A stretch of DNA of 64,000 nt from Stomorhina lunata (Eukaryota; Arthropoda; Insecta; Diptera; Rhiniidae). Shown here one piece after another: positions 47,363 through 58,386 of this stretch. Where the stretch lies: NCBI GenBank assembly GCA_933228675.1, contig OW121743.1:56337798-56401797 (forward strand), given 5' to 3'. The position numbers were made by a program, and so were the translations under genes. Under the pieces are notes generated by a model that did not search any database, was not told the origin of the DNA, and saw nothing but the letters and a program-made list of their open reading frames with translations. Numbering within the stretch: position 1 is the stretch's first letter; each line of letters starts with the position of its first letter.

Positions 47363-47869
47363 AAACAACCGAAATTCACCCAAAAGCGAAAAGAAGGCCT
47401 ACAAACTAAACCGCTCAAATCAGGCGACCAGTCTCTACTTAGAAGATGGCCTCAAACCCAAATATCCCATATTTGGAGCACCACTACATCAGCTGGAATT
47501 GCAGCAGAATGTGCCACGCTTCATAGTCGATGCCGTCGATTATATCGAGCGTAAAGATCGTATAATGCAAGATGGTATTTATAGGGCATGTGGCAATAAA
47601 TTCTTTATAGATGAATTAAAGCAAAAGCTATCGAAAAGTTATATTTATGACTCCAAGCTACTAGTGGCCGATGATATACACACGGTAACGAGTTTACTTA
47701 AGCAATTCTTTCGTGATCTACCCGAACCCGTGATACCACAAGATATTTATGATCGTATAACGGCAGGTTTGGCCGATAAGCAGGACTATGATCCCATACA
47801 AATAGCTATTGAGGAGATGAAAGAGCCGAATAAGTCAACATTGAGATTTTTGATAAAGCATTTAACAAA
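47363..47869 (+). CDS. RhoGAP gene, exon with most of the RhoGAP domain
   Basis: Exon between the acceptor CTTTCCAG and the donor GTGAGT; the first base completes a codon from the previous exon. After a polar linker (NNRNSPKSEKKAYKLNRSN) the RhoGAP fold begins with IFGAPLHQLELQQNVPRFIV. The arginine finger lies in DGIYRACGN (about 47575-47600), followed by DIHTVTSLLKQFFRDLPEP, the conserved segment that contacts the GTPase. Such domains speed GTP hydrolysis by Rho, Rac or Cdc42 and so switch off actin signalling in the cytosol. The motif pattern is nearest in my memory to the ARHGAP12/15/27 and ARHGAP22/24/25 groups, but the Drosophila orthologue cannot be named with confidence. Confidence 0.93.
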
Positions 47870-47934
47870 GTGAGTTGAAAAGATTTGGGGTCTTTTAAAA
47901 CTGTTTGATATTAATGGTCTTGTTTTTTTCTTAG
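47870..47934 (+). other. Short intron (65 bp) inside the RhoGAP domain
   Basis: Starts GTGAGT and ends TTTTTTTCTTAG. Removing it joins KHLT to NVVACSSSN in frame. 65 bp is a usual minimum-size fly intron. Confidence 0.9.
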
Positions 47935-48112
47935 TGTTGTTGCCTGCAGTTCTTCAAATCGCATGAATGCTTCCAATGTGGCCATTGTTTGGGGACCTTC
48001 GCTGTTTGATCAAAACGATTCGTATAATATGATTGGACGCATGAATACTTTGACCAAAGTTTTAATAGAAAATTATGATCGAATTTTTGATACAAATGAA
48101 CGTTTACTTTAA
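47935..48112 (+). CDS. RhoGAP gene, last coding exon
   Basis: Encodes the C-terminal RhoGAP helices: VVACSSSNRMNASNVAIVWG, then PSLF, matching the conserved N-K/R-M ... NVAIVxGPxL motif, and ends 30 residues later at NERLL with TAA at 48110. The protein therefore ends right after the RhoGAP domain. Several AATAAA-like signals follow; the nearest clear end of transcript could not be fixed. Confidence 0.9.
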
Positions 48113-48477
48113 TGTTTTTCTTTATTTAAATTATTTAAAATACTATTTATTATTTTAAAAACCCCTGATCTAACCCTTCCCTTAGCCATTTGTAGAAAAA
48201 GAAAAGCTTTACTCATTAAATTTTCAGAATTTTAGTCATTTAATATTTTTCTCTTCACATAAAAACTAAGAAATTTTTGCTTAAACATCACATTATACCA
48301 AAAATTTTTTAAACAATATTATTAACAATTTAATATAAAAGACAATTAATTTTAATTTCAAATTTTAAGTTATGGATAGGGCAAGTTTTTTTTTAAGTAG
48401 AAAATTAACTGAATTTAACATGATCCGTATTAATATAAGGAAAATATCATGAAAAGTTCTGAATATATGCAAATGAT
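48113..48477 (+). other. RhoGAP 3' UTR and downstream DNA
   Basis: AT-rich, no other gene seen. The precise poly(A) site is undetermined. Confidence 0.5.
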
Positions 48478-48800
48478 TATTTTATAAACAAAATGCTTAT
48501 TTTATAAGCAAAATGCTTATTTTATAAGCAAAAAGCTTATTTAATAAGCAAAAAGCTTATTTTATAAGCAAAATGCTTATTTTATAAGCAAAAAGCTTAT
48601 TCTTTAAGCTAAAAGCTTATTTTTTAAGCAAAATGCTTATTTTATAAGCCAAAAGCTTATTTTATAAGCCAAAAGCTTATTTTATAAGCCAAAAGCTTAT
48701 TTTATAAGCAAAAAGCTTATTTCATAAGCAAAATGCTTCTTTTAAAAGCAAAATGCTTATTTTATAAGCCAAATGCTTATTTGCCAATCAAACTGCTTTA
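48478..48800. repeat. 20-bp minisatellite S5, ~15 units
   Basis: Units of the form TTATTTTATAAGCAAAATGC, alternating with AAAAGC variants that create AAGCTT. TTATAAGC and GCTTAT are inverted within neighbouring units, so the array can fold into short hairpins. It lies just 3' of the RhoGAP coding region and may be in its 3' UTR. Confidence 0.92.
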
Positions 48801-49295
48801 AAAAAGACTTGCCCTATCTCTATATAAGAATAAGTTTTAAAATACTTGATCCTTAAAGTCATTTTAACATATAATTTACAATTTAAGTCTAAAGTACTCA
48901 TATTTTCTTTTGTGAAATCTTGTTTAAAGATATTTTTAAATGTAAATTTTCAACTGTTTAATAGTGTAAACTTTATAGATTTTTTTTTCAGTGTATTTTA
49001 GGTGCTCGTTTTTTTTACTTAATTGTTTTTAATTTTTCTTTTTATTAAATATTTCAAAATTCTCTTCCGAGTGAAATTGTTCAAAAATTGTTATTAGTTT
49101 TATTACGATCTATTAATATTATATTTAACTATATCTTTTAGCCTAAGATAAATATATAAATTAAAATTAATGTGATAACTTAGTTATTTAAGACTGTGTG
49201 CTTTTTTGTATATAAAATAAATAAAAAAAAAACATAATAAAGAATAAAAATTTTAATACGAAATTATCAAAACTTTTATTTTTTCGATTTCCAAA
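48801..49295. other. Intergenic, nothing recognised
   Basis: AT-rich spacer between the RhoGAP 3' region and satellite S6. Confidence 0.5.
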
Positions 49296-51650
49296 TTATT
49301 CAAAATTTTTCTTTAGAAAAATTTTTCAAATGAAATTTTTTCTATAGAATGAAATATTTTCTATAGAAAAATTTTCCAAATGAAATTTTTTCTATAGAAA
49401 AATTTTCGAAATGAAATTTTTTCTGTATAATAATTTTCCAAATGAAATTTCTAAATGAAATTTTTTCTTTAGAAAAAATTTTCAAATGAAATTTTTTCTA
49501 TAGAAAAAATATCCAAATTAAATTTTTTCTATAGAAAACATTTCCAAATTAAATTTTTTCTATAGAAAAACTTTCCAAATGAAATTATTTCTATAAATTA
49601 AATTTTTTCTGTAGAAAAATTTTCCAAATTAAATTTTTTCTGTAGAAAAATTTTCCAAATTAAATTTTTTCTATAGAAAAATTTTCCAAATGAAATTTTT
49701 TTTATAGAAAAATCTTCCAAATTAAATTTTTTCTATAGAAAATTTTTCCAAATGAAATTTTTTCTATAGAAAAATTTTTCAAATAAAATTTTTTCTAAAA
49801 AAAAATTTCCTAATGAAATTTTTTCGATAGAAAAAATTGCCATATGAAATTTTTTCTATAGAAACATTTTTCAAATGAAAATTTTTCTATAGAAAAATTT
49901 TCCAGATGAAATTTTTTCTAAAGAAAAATTTTTAAAATGAAATTTTCCAAATAATATTTTTTCTATAGAAAAATTTTCCAAATGAAATTTTTTCTATAGA
50001 AAAATTTTCCAAATGAAAATTTTTCGTTATAAAAAATTTCCAAATGAAATTTTTTCTATAGAAACATTTTCCAAATGAAATTATTTCTATAGAAAAATTT
50101 TGCAAATGAAATTTTTTCTATACAAAAATATTAATATGGATTTTTTTCTATAAAAAAATTTAATATGAATTTTTTTCTATAGAAAAATTTTCAATATGAA
50201 TTTTTTTCTATAGAAAAATTTTCAATATGAAATTTCTTCGATAGAAAAATTTTCAATATGGAATTTTTTCTAAAGAAAAATTTTCCAAGTGAAATTTTTC
50301 ATTATGAAATTTTTCTATAGAAAAATTTTCATTTGGAAAATTTTCATAATCTCATAAATTTTCATAATGAAAATTTTTCTATAGAAAAATTTTCATTATG
50401 AAATTTTTTCTATAGAAAAATTTTCATTACGAAATTTTTTCTATAGAAAAATTTTCATTATGAAATTTTTTCTATAGAAAAATTTTCATTATGAAATTTT
50501 TTCTATAGAAAAATTTTCATTATGAAATTTTTTCTATAGAAAAATTTTCATTATGAAATTTTTTCTATAGAAAAATTTTCATTATGAAATTTTTTCTATA
50601 GAAAAATTTTCATTATGAAATTTTTTCTATAGAAAAATTTTCATTATGAAATTTTTTCTATAGAAAAATTTTCATTATGAATTTTTTTCTATAGAAAAAT
50701 TTTCATTATGAAATTTTTTCTATAGAAAAATTTTCATTATGAAATTTTTTCTATAGAAAAATTTTCATTATGAAATTTTTTCTATAGAAAAATTTTCATT
50801 ATGAAATTTTTTCTATAGAAAAATTTTCATTATGAAATTTTTTCTATAGAAAAATTTTCATTATGAAATTTTTTCTATAGAAAAATTTTCATTATGAAAT
50901 TTTTTCTATAGAAAAATTTTCATTATGAAATTTTTTCTATAGAAAAATTTTCATTATGAAATTTTTTCTATAGAAAAATTTTCATTATGAAATTTTTTCT
51001 ATAGAAAAATTTTCATTATGAAATTTTTTCTATAGAAAAATTTTCACTATGAAATTTTTTCTATAGAAAAATTTTCATTGTGAAATTTTTTCTATAGAAA
51101 AATTTTCATTGTGAAATTTTTTCTATAGAAAAATTTTCATTATGAAATTTTTTCTATAGAAAAATTTTCATTATGAAATTTTTTCTATAGAAAAATTTTC
51201 ATTATGAAATTTTTCTATAGAAAAATTTTCACTATGAAATTTTTTCTATAGAAAAAATTTTTCTATAGAAAAATTTTCATTATAAAATTGTTTCTATAGA
51301 AAAATTTTCATTATAAAATTTTTTCTATAGAAAAATTTTCATTATGAAATTTTTTCTATAGAAAAATTTTCATTATGAAATTTTTTCTATAGAAAAATTT
51401 TCATTATGAAATTTTTTCTATAGAAAAATTTTCATTATGAAATTTTTCTATAGAAAAATTTTCAATATGAAATTTTTTATATAGAAAAATTTTTAATATA
51501 AAATGTTTTCTATAGAAAAATTTTTAATATAAAATTTTTTCTATAGAAAAATTTATAATATAAAATTTTTTCTATAGATAGATTTTCAATATGAAATTTT
51601 TTCTATAGAAAAATTTTCAATACGAAATTTTTTCTAAAGAAAAATTTTAT
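49296..51650. repeat. 31-bp AT satellite array S6, 2.35 kb
   Basis: About 75 units built around the perfect 16-bp palindrome TTTTTCTATAGAAAAA plus a variable linker. The left third has CCAAATGAAA-type linkers and is heterogeneous; from about 50330 to 51430 the linker is homogeneous TTTCATTATGAAA, itself palindromic. It ends about 230 bp before the first secreted-peptide gene. Confidence 0.96.
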
Positions 51651-51699
51651 TTAAAGAAATTAACTGTTACCATCAGTAATTGTGATGCCTTAAGTAGAG

Positions 51700-51709
51700 G
51701 GGGAACTTT
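51700..51709 (+). promoter_or_regulatory. kappaB-like site upstream of the 54-aa peptide gene
   Basis: GGGGAACTTT fits the insect NF-kappaB consensus GGGRNNYYYY at all ten positions. It lies 80 bases before a TATA box and 182 before the ATG. Sites of this type drive Toll/Imd-induced immune genes; activity here is inference. Confidence 0.5.
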
Positions 51710-51779
51710 CACTTAGTCATACTATTTTAAAAATAGTTGCATTTATTGAATCACCCTTTGCGTTTTGATATTCAAAAGG

Positions 51780-51787
51780 TATAAATA
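51780..51787 (+). promoter_or_regulatory. TATA box of the 54-aa peptide gene
   Basis: TATAAATA, 102 bases before the ATG, followed at about +30 by a plausible start region (GTTACAGCC). Confidence 0.55.
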
Positions 51788-51881
51788 ATTTAATCACCCA
51801 GTTACAGCCTACAGTTTATTCGAAGTCTTTAAGCTATAAAATACTTATCCGACTAAAATTAAGATAAAATTTTCGAAAAAT

Positions 51882-52046
51882 ATGTTTTATTTAAAGTGTT
51901 TCTTCTTTGTTCTTTTGGCCATTGGTGTAGCTCTAAACGTTTCGGCAACTCCCTTCCATTATGCTCGCAATGGACGTTCCATCCAAGATAAAAGTCGTAT
52001 GATGTATGATGATTTTAATGATGCTCCAAGATGGATAAACGTTTAA
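51882..52046 (+). CDS. Small secreted peptide, 54 aa, uncharacterised
   Basis: Encodes an N-terminal signal peptide (MFYLKCFFFVLLAIGVALNV, cleavage expected after SA) and a ~32-residue mature part with TPFHYARNGRSIQDKSR and an aspartate-rich DDFNDAPRW segment. No cysteines in the mature part. A TATA box and a perfect kappaB-like site lie upstream, and AATAAAAATAAAA follows within 30 bases. It shares the layout signal peptide / GRS / DF / PR-aromatic with the peptide at 53591-53749, and lies in the same cluster as the attacin/Edin-like genes, so an immune-induced peptide is likely. No known family name is assigned. Confidence 0.6.
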   Translation: MFYLKCFFFVLLAIGVALNVSATPFHYARNGRSIQDKSRMMYDDFNDAPRWINV

Positions 52047-52193
52047 GACGTTTCAAAATTTAATAAAAATAAAAGAAATTTGTTTAAAAAATTTTATAAA
52101 AATGTGTTTGTATTTAAAGAAATAATAAAAAAAATTTAGATTGTAAAAAAAAATTCAGGTATTTAAATATATTTCCAGGCCTTTAGCATTATA

Positions 52194-52367
52194 TCACACG
52201 CCCATATCTACTTCATCTCCTATAGGTGAACGTTTAAGACGTCCCATCGCTGGTTGGTATACATCCAAAGCGGATGGTTCAATTTCGTAGGGCGGCAGCC
52301 TTGGATGTGCCGATATAATGAGAAAAGTAAATGACAAAATTAAAAGTATATAGTTAACAGAAAACAT
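52194..52367 (-). CDS. Edin/attacin-like prepropeptide lacking the mature domain, 57 aa
   Basis: Signal peptide (MFSVNYILLILSFTFLIISA) followed by a proline-rich acidic propeptide and a furin-type site. YQPAMGRLKRSPIGDEVDM here aligns with YQPVLKRYVRSPEGGSVDL of the gene at 59271, so the two are paralogues. The frame stops about 13 residues after the processing site, where the paralogues continue with ~60 more residues of glycine-rich antimicrobial-type domain. TATATAAAACT lies upstream (52443-52451 complement). It is convergent with the 54-aa peptide gene, 147 bases apart. It could be a decayed paralogue, a source of a short peptide, or have a spliced second exon not recognised here. Confidence 0.6.
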   Translation of the reverse strand: MFSVNYILLILSFTFLIISAHPRLPPYEIEPSALDVYQPAMGRLKRSPIGDEVDMGV

Positions 52368-52515
52368 TTTGTAGATCGTTTGAAAACTAAACTTGATTGA
52401 AATCTTATTATTTATTGCAAGTTGTTGAAATGATGCTAACAGTTTTATATAGAATTTTAACCGATCAATCTTTAAGTAAATATTAGTTCATTTTCATTTC
52501 AAGGTTTGCGGTCAT

Positions 52516-52580
<65 letters not shown>

Positions 52581-52619
52581 AATTAAAATGCTATTTAAAA
52601 GATTTTGCAAGATGCAAAA
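52368..52619. other. 5' flank of the 57-aa gene with (TA)n
   Basis: Contains the TATA-like box for the minus-strand gene (52443-52451) and a TA microsatellite at 52517-52577. No other feature. Confidence 0.6.
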
Positions 52620-53345
52620 CAACTAACAAAGGGCTATAGTCGGCCAAGACCGACTATACGATACCCTTCTACTACTAATGTCAAAGATGTTCTTTTTCCT
52701 GTATAGAGACAAATATTTGCTAAATATTGCCATCATACAAAACTTTTTTTAAAACTTATATATTTAAGCTGTTTACGTAATTTGGTTAATTTGATTTAGT
52801 GCGTTTTTAAAGAAAAGTTTGTATGGGAGCTATGGTCAAATGTGGACCAATTTTAACTAAATTTGGTACAGTGATTTTGGTTTACATAAGCAGTATTTGA
52901 TTTAAATTTCATGAAAAAATATTGATATTTGTGGCCAATATATCAATTCCGGGAAGTGGGACCTATGTGAGGTACCATAAATAATGGAACGGTTTTGACG
53001 ATTTCAATAGCCATGGTCCCATTATCAAGCAAATGACCTTTGCCAAATTTCATCAAATTATCTTTAGAATTGCGACCTGTAGTTTGATTACAAGGTTTTC
53101 ATGGGGGTCCAGCCAGCCAGCCAGACGGACGGACTGACGGGCGGACGTACATCGCTAAATCGACTCAGAAAGTGATTCTAAGCCTATTGGTATACTAACG
53201 GGTGGGTCTAAGACAAATATTTCCATGCGTTACATACATCAGCACAAACTTATAATACCCTTTCCACCTATGGTGGTGAAGGGTATAATTACAAACGGAT
53301 GCACAAACTTATAATACCCTATCACCTATTGGTAATAGGGTATAA
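52620..53345 (+). repeat. Dispersed repeat R2
   Basis: Begins with GGGCTATAGTCGGCCAAGAC and CGATACCCTTC, continues with GGGAGCTATGGTCAAATGTG and a GACG/CAGC-rich seed at 53108-53150 before CATCGCTAAATC. It ends with ACCTATGGTGGTGAAGGGTA and a second short direct copy of that end. The same structure is seen at 55905-56580. Non-coding; family unnamed. Confidence 0.8.
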
Positions 53346-53590
53346 CAAGAAAACAGTAATAAAGAGATTTATTCGTTTTGATTTGACAATTTCGATGTTA
53401 AAGGCTTTCATCGCAATGGTTGATCATCATCACTAAAAAAGTTGATTAACACAGGGAAAAAATTGGATGCAAAATCATCAGGGACGTTACTGGATACACA
53501 AAAAAATACGACAGCTGATAATTTTAATTAAATGATAAAATAACTTTATTTTCTTGTTAATTTTTTTATTATTTATTTATTTCATTTCAT

Positions 53591-53749
53591 TTAATATCTC
53601 AAAAATCTCGGACTTTCATTTTGAAAATCAGAATTTCTATAATTTACAGAACGACCGTATCTTGGATGAGCTTCATCATTAAAGGATTCTGCCGAACTAA
53701 ATAGGATCATTGTTATAGACAAAGTAGTCAAAAATTGTAAATTAAACAT
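53591..53749 (-). CDS. Small secreted peptide, 52 aa, uncharacterised
   Basis: Signal peptide (MFNLQFLTTLSITMILFSSA) then a mature part containing EAHPRYGRSVNYRNSDFQN and ending ESPRFLRY. The dibasic-poor, cysteine-free mature region with GRS, DF and PR-aromatic in order resembles the 54-aa peptide at 51882-52046, suggesting a small family in inverted orientation. No perfect kappaB-like site was found in the first 250 bases upstream, and the TATA assignment is unclear. Function unknown; secretion is the only firm prediction. Confidence 0.55.
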   Translation of the reverse strand: MFNLQFLTTLSITMILFSSAESFNDEAHPRYGRSVNYRNSDFQNESPRFLRY

Positions 53750-55730
53750 CTTGAAATAATTTCTTTAATTTTAATAAAACTTTAACTAATTAAGCTTGAA
53801 GGCCGTTGATATACTGCGATCTATTATTTTAATTTAAAATTGTGGCTTATAATGATTTTATAAAATCACAAAAATATATCATAAGCAAATGACGTTAAGA
53901 CTGAATCACTGGGTCTTTAATAAAGCGAAATCTATTTTTATATTTAAATTAAACAAAGTGCTTGAGTGATATTATTGAAATTGTATTACACAGATCAACA
54001 ACCAGAATTGCAATCAAATTAAATTACTTTTTTTATGCTATATGGTCCCCTAAGAACAAAAACACTAGAATTTTTTTTATATTTCCAAAGTTTTTTTTCT
54101 TATTGTTTTTCTAAAATTTGAGATTTTTGATGATATAAATTTTTTTATGATATCTTGAAAACGATTTGCAATATTTTATTAAAAGAAACATAAACGGATT
54201 AAGAACAAAATTGCCCTTAAGATGTGTAAATACAAGATTTATGTGTGATTAACGGTCTTGGAGTTATTCATTTCAATGAAAAAAAAAAAAAAATGTAAAA
54301 TCGAACAAATTTTATTTCACAAAAAATTAAAAATGCCAAAAATTTTTCTTGTTACTCTTAGTAAAACTATGAATATTCTAAATAATATAAGCCTTAAATT
54401 ACAAACCAGTCCATATTTGAGCATAGCTCACATACAAAACTTTTTGACAAAAGCCATTTAAGTGCGTGGAATTCACAAAAACGCTTTTAAATCTTAAGAT
54501 AATGACAATTATATGTATATTTGTTAAATTTTATTCTTTATTATTTGATTAAATTTTATTCAAATTAAAAAATTTCGAGAAAATCAGTCCACATTTGACC
54601 TTAGCTCCCATATAAGACCCAATGACCAAAATCGTTTAAGCACAAAATTAAACATTTTCAATTTATTTCAGGGTAAGGATTTGAACACTCATTTCACACA
54701 TTTACTCATGTGCAAAAATTCCTTTTTATAAAAATCTCGCACACAGTCATGGGTATTAACAAATTTTTCTTGTACATTCATCTCTTACTCGTGTTGACAA
54801 GAGTAAATTTTTTCTACACAAGTCACGATCAACTAAAAAATGAAAACCACATTTTGTGTGCCACTCACAAAAAATATTTTACACGACTAGCGCACGACTT
54901 GCCCGTGAGTGGCACATTAGAAGAAATATTAACTAAATTTCTGCTTTGTTAAAGAAAAGACAAAAACAAAAAATACAAGAACAAAATCAAATTATTGCAA
55001 AAAAATAAATGGTTCGAGAGAACAGAGAAACAAAATCTCGATCTTGAATGATCGTGATATTTACGAAAATTAAAAAAGTTTTCGGCTGTGTTAGGTTTAA
55101 GAAATACAGCGGGAAATATCGCAAGGCCTTTAAACAAAAGTGCATAGAAATACATATGCATAGGTATTTTTAATATTTTGATATTTTGTTTTTGATATTT
55201 TGAAAAAAATGATTCAATCTGTTTTTTATTTATCAAAAACTGCATTGATAAATAAAAAATATTACATTATTTATTTTTCTGCAATTTTTTCACAGTACAA
55301 ATCTCTAGGTCTCGTAACCGTAGATTTGTCCTGCAGAAAATGTAAAAGACTCAATTGTAATTAACTAATAATGATAATTAACTAAATTAAAAATGAATGA
55401 ATGACAAATGTGGATGCTCATGCGCCTGCTTATATTGAAGTTTAGTTTAGTCGTGCGCATGAGAAAATGATTTTTAAATTTTATTCACTCTTCGCGCGCG
55501 AGAGTTGTATAAGTTAATCTTTAGTCATAATTGTGTGTAACAAAACAAAAAAACCTTACTCACAACTCTTGTGAAAGTGCTGAATTTAGACAAATGAGCT
55601 TCACACTCGTGAATATTTTCTTACCCTGATTTATTTACTTTATAAAATCATAAGTTATTCAAGTATTTTAAGGAAATAAGTCTTATTTGATTAAAAATAT
55701 TCTCAGTTTTGAGATCGTATAAGTTTTTTT
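53750..55730. other. Intergenic with dispersed-repeat fragments
   Basis: No gene recognised. 54140-54260 repeats the ATCTTGAAAACG / CCCTTAAG / AATACAAGATT block of 12.9-13.25 kb, 54400-54650 holds reverse fragments of the GGGAGCTATGGTC family, and 55045-55085 repeats the GATCGTGATATTTACGAAAA block of 7.2 and 42.07 kb. Confidence 0.5.
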
Positions 55731-55734
55731 ATTA

Positions 55735-55904
55735 AAAACTTTTCTATAGAAATTTTTTTATACCAAAAAATTTTCTATAGAAATTTTTAATACAAAAAAA
55801 AATTTTTAAAGAAATTTTTTTATACAAAAACATTTTCTAAAGAAATTTTTTAATACCAAAAAATTTTCTATAAAAATTTGTATATACCAATTTTTTTTTT
55901 ATAA
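55735..55904. repeat. ~31-bp AT satellite S7, left part
   Basis: Degenerate units of the form TATACCAAAAAATTTTCTATAGAAATTTTT. Interrupted by repeat R2 at 55905. Confidence 0.85.
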
Positions 55905-56580
55905 CAAAACAAGTAAGAAAGCGCTATAGTCGGTCAAACCGACCATACGATACCCTTCACCACTAACGTCAAAGGTGCTATTTTTCCTGTATAAAGACAA
56001 ATATTTGCTAAATTTTGCCATCATACAAACATTTTCTCAAAACGTATATATTCAACCTGTTTCCGTCATTTGGACTTATATGAGCGCTAGGGTCAAATGT
56101 GGACCGATTATCTCGAAATTTGGCAAATTGATTACAGTTGTTACAAAAATTATGTATAAACTTTAAATTCTCATTATCTTCAGATTTAAGAGCGTTTAAG
56201 TGATTTTTGTCTCATTTAGTGCTTTTTGACACATAAGTTTGTATGGGAGCTATAGTCAAATGTGGACCGATTTCAACGAAATTTGGTACAGTGATTTAAG
56301 TTTACATAAGCAGTATCTGTTTTAAATTTCATGAGGTACCATAAATAATAGACCAATTTTGACCAATTTCAATAGCCATGGTCCCATTATCAAAAAACTT
56401 ATCTGTGCCAAATTTCATCAAACTATCTTTAGAATTGCGACCTGTAGTTTGATTACAAGGTTTACATGGGGGTCCAGCCAGCCAGACGGACGGACGGACG
56501 GACATCGCTAAATCGAATCAGAAAGTGATTCTAAGTCTATTGGTATACTAAAAGGTGGGTCTAAGACAAATATTTCTATT
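55905..56580 (+). repeat. Dispersed repeat R2 inserted in satellite S7
   Basis: Starts AACAAGTAAGAAAGCGCTAT and CGATACCCTTCACCACTAAC, contains GGGAGCTATAGTCAAATGTG and the seed GACGGACGGACGGAC before CATCGCTAAATC, and ends around AGGTGGGTCTAAGACAAAT. Satellite units flank it on both sides, so it landed in an existing array. Confidence 0.8.
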
Positions 56581-57292
56581 GTTTTATACCAAAAATTTTT
56601 CTATAGAAATTTTTTTATACCCAAAAATTTTCTATGGAAATTTCTTTTAATTTGTTTAGAAACTTTTTTATACCAAAAATTTTTCTACAAACATTTTTTA
56701 CACCAAAAAATGTTTTATAACAAAAAATTTTGTATAGAAAGTTTTTTTATACCCAAACAATTTTCTATAGAAATTTTTTTATACCAAAAAATTTTCTGTA
56801 GAAATTTTTTTATACCAAAAAATTTTCTATAGAAATTTTTTTATACCAAAAAAATTTCTATAGAAATTTTTTATACCCAAAAATTGTCTATAGAAATTTG
56901 TTTATACCAAAAATTTTTTTATACCACAAATTTTCTATAGAAATTTTTTATATCAAAAAATTTTCGATAGAAATTTTTTATACCCAAAAATTTTCTATAG
57001 AATTTTTTTTATACCAAAAAATTTTCTATAGAAAGTCTTAATAGCAAAAATTGTTTTATAGAAATTGTTGCATATGAAAAAGTTTTCTATACTAATTATT
57101 TATACCAAATAAATTTTCTATACAACTTTTTTTATACCTAAAACTTTTCTATAGAAATTTGTTTTAATTTGCTTAAAAAATTTTGTATACCCCTTTTTAA
57201 TGAAATTTTTTTATAATATATAATTTTCTATAGAATTTTTTTTTATGACAAAAAATTTTCTATTGAAATTTTTTTATACCAAACAATTTTCT
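56581..57292. repeat. ~31-bp AT satellite S7, right part
   Basis: About 22 heterogeneous units with TTTTCTATAGAAATTTTTTT and TATACCAAAAA segments, continuing the array of 55735-55904. Confidence 0.9.
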
Positions 57293-58250
57293 ATAGTCGA
57301 ATATGACCCGATTCCTAAAAAATTTGATAAACTGACCAATAGTTGCATAAAACTTCTTTATTATAAATTTAGTCGTCATATCTGTTACAATTGTATTCAG
57401 CATTAATGTGATTCCCGGGGCGGGGTTATATGGTAGCTCTAACTAAATATGATCCAATTTCGTTCATTTTCAATACACAACTTTCTCAAATATTAGAAAT
57501 ACTTTTATAAAATCTTGTCCCTCTAGTTCTTTTCCTTAAGACGCTTACTCGGTTTTATCTAACAACCGGACGAACATAAGCCCCCTTTTTTGTATTTTTG
57601 TGTTTCCGTAAGTTTTTCATATGGGAGCTATGGTGAAATGATGACCGATTGTAACAAAATTTCGCACACTGGCTGGCATTTACATGAGACTTTCTTGTCC
57701 AAAATTTAGTGGCCAAAGCTATTACAGTTTATCATTTATTGACTTTTAAGTGTATTTTCGGTGGAATTTAGGCTGTTTCCGTAAGTTTTTTGTATAGGAG
57801 CTATGGTTAAATGTAAACCGATTTTGATGAAATTTTATATGATACCTGGTGCTTATGTAAAACTTCTATATACCTAATTTTATCATCATAGCTATTATAA
57901 ATAAGAATATTATAATGATAATAAATAAATGATTAGCCTAGACGAGGTTATACGGGAACTATGGTTAAATGCGAACCGATTTTGCCCAATTTCAATACTA
58001 AAATTTTCAAAGATTATTTATGCCGAATTTCAGTGACCTATACCCTTTCGTAAAGATTTTATCGTGCCGACAACAGACAGACAGGCAGACAAACAGACAG
58101 TCAGACGGACAGACATCGCTCAATCTCAGAATTTCATAAGGATTCAGAATATATATCCCACTTGGTTTTTGAGCCAATATTAAGGAAATTACAAACGAAA
58201 TGACAATCTCAATATACTCCCCATTATTTTTGACGGTGGGTATAAAAATA
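57293..58250 (+). repeat. Dispersed repeat R1, uninterrupted copy
   Basis: Contains GGCGGGGTTATATGGTAGC, CTTGTCCCTCTAGTTC, CATAAGCCCCC, several GGGAGCTATGGT phrases, a short CAGA seed (58072-58113) and the terminal block CATCGCTCAATC ... AATATTAAGGAAATTACAA. It serves as the empty-site comparison for the mariner at 8940-10206. Non-coding. Confidence 0.8.
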
Positions 58251-58386
58251 AACTGAATTTTGTAAACTGGTATTACCCATTAACTCTCTATCTATTTTAT
58301 TAAAAATGCATTTTATATTTTCATTTATTTCAAATCATAATACTTTTTTATTATTTTAAAAACCCACGTTTCTCAATTCAAAAACT

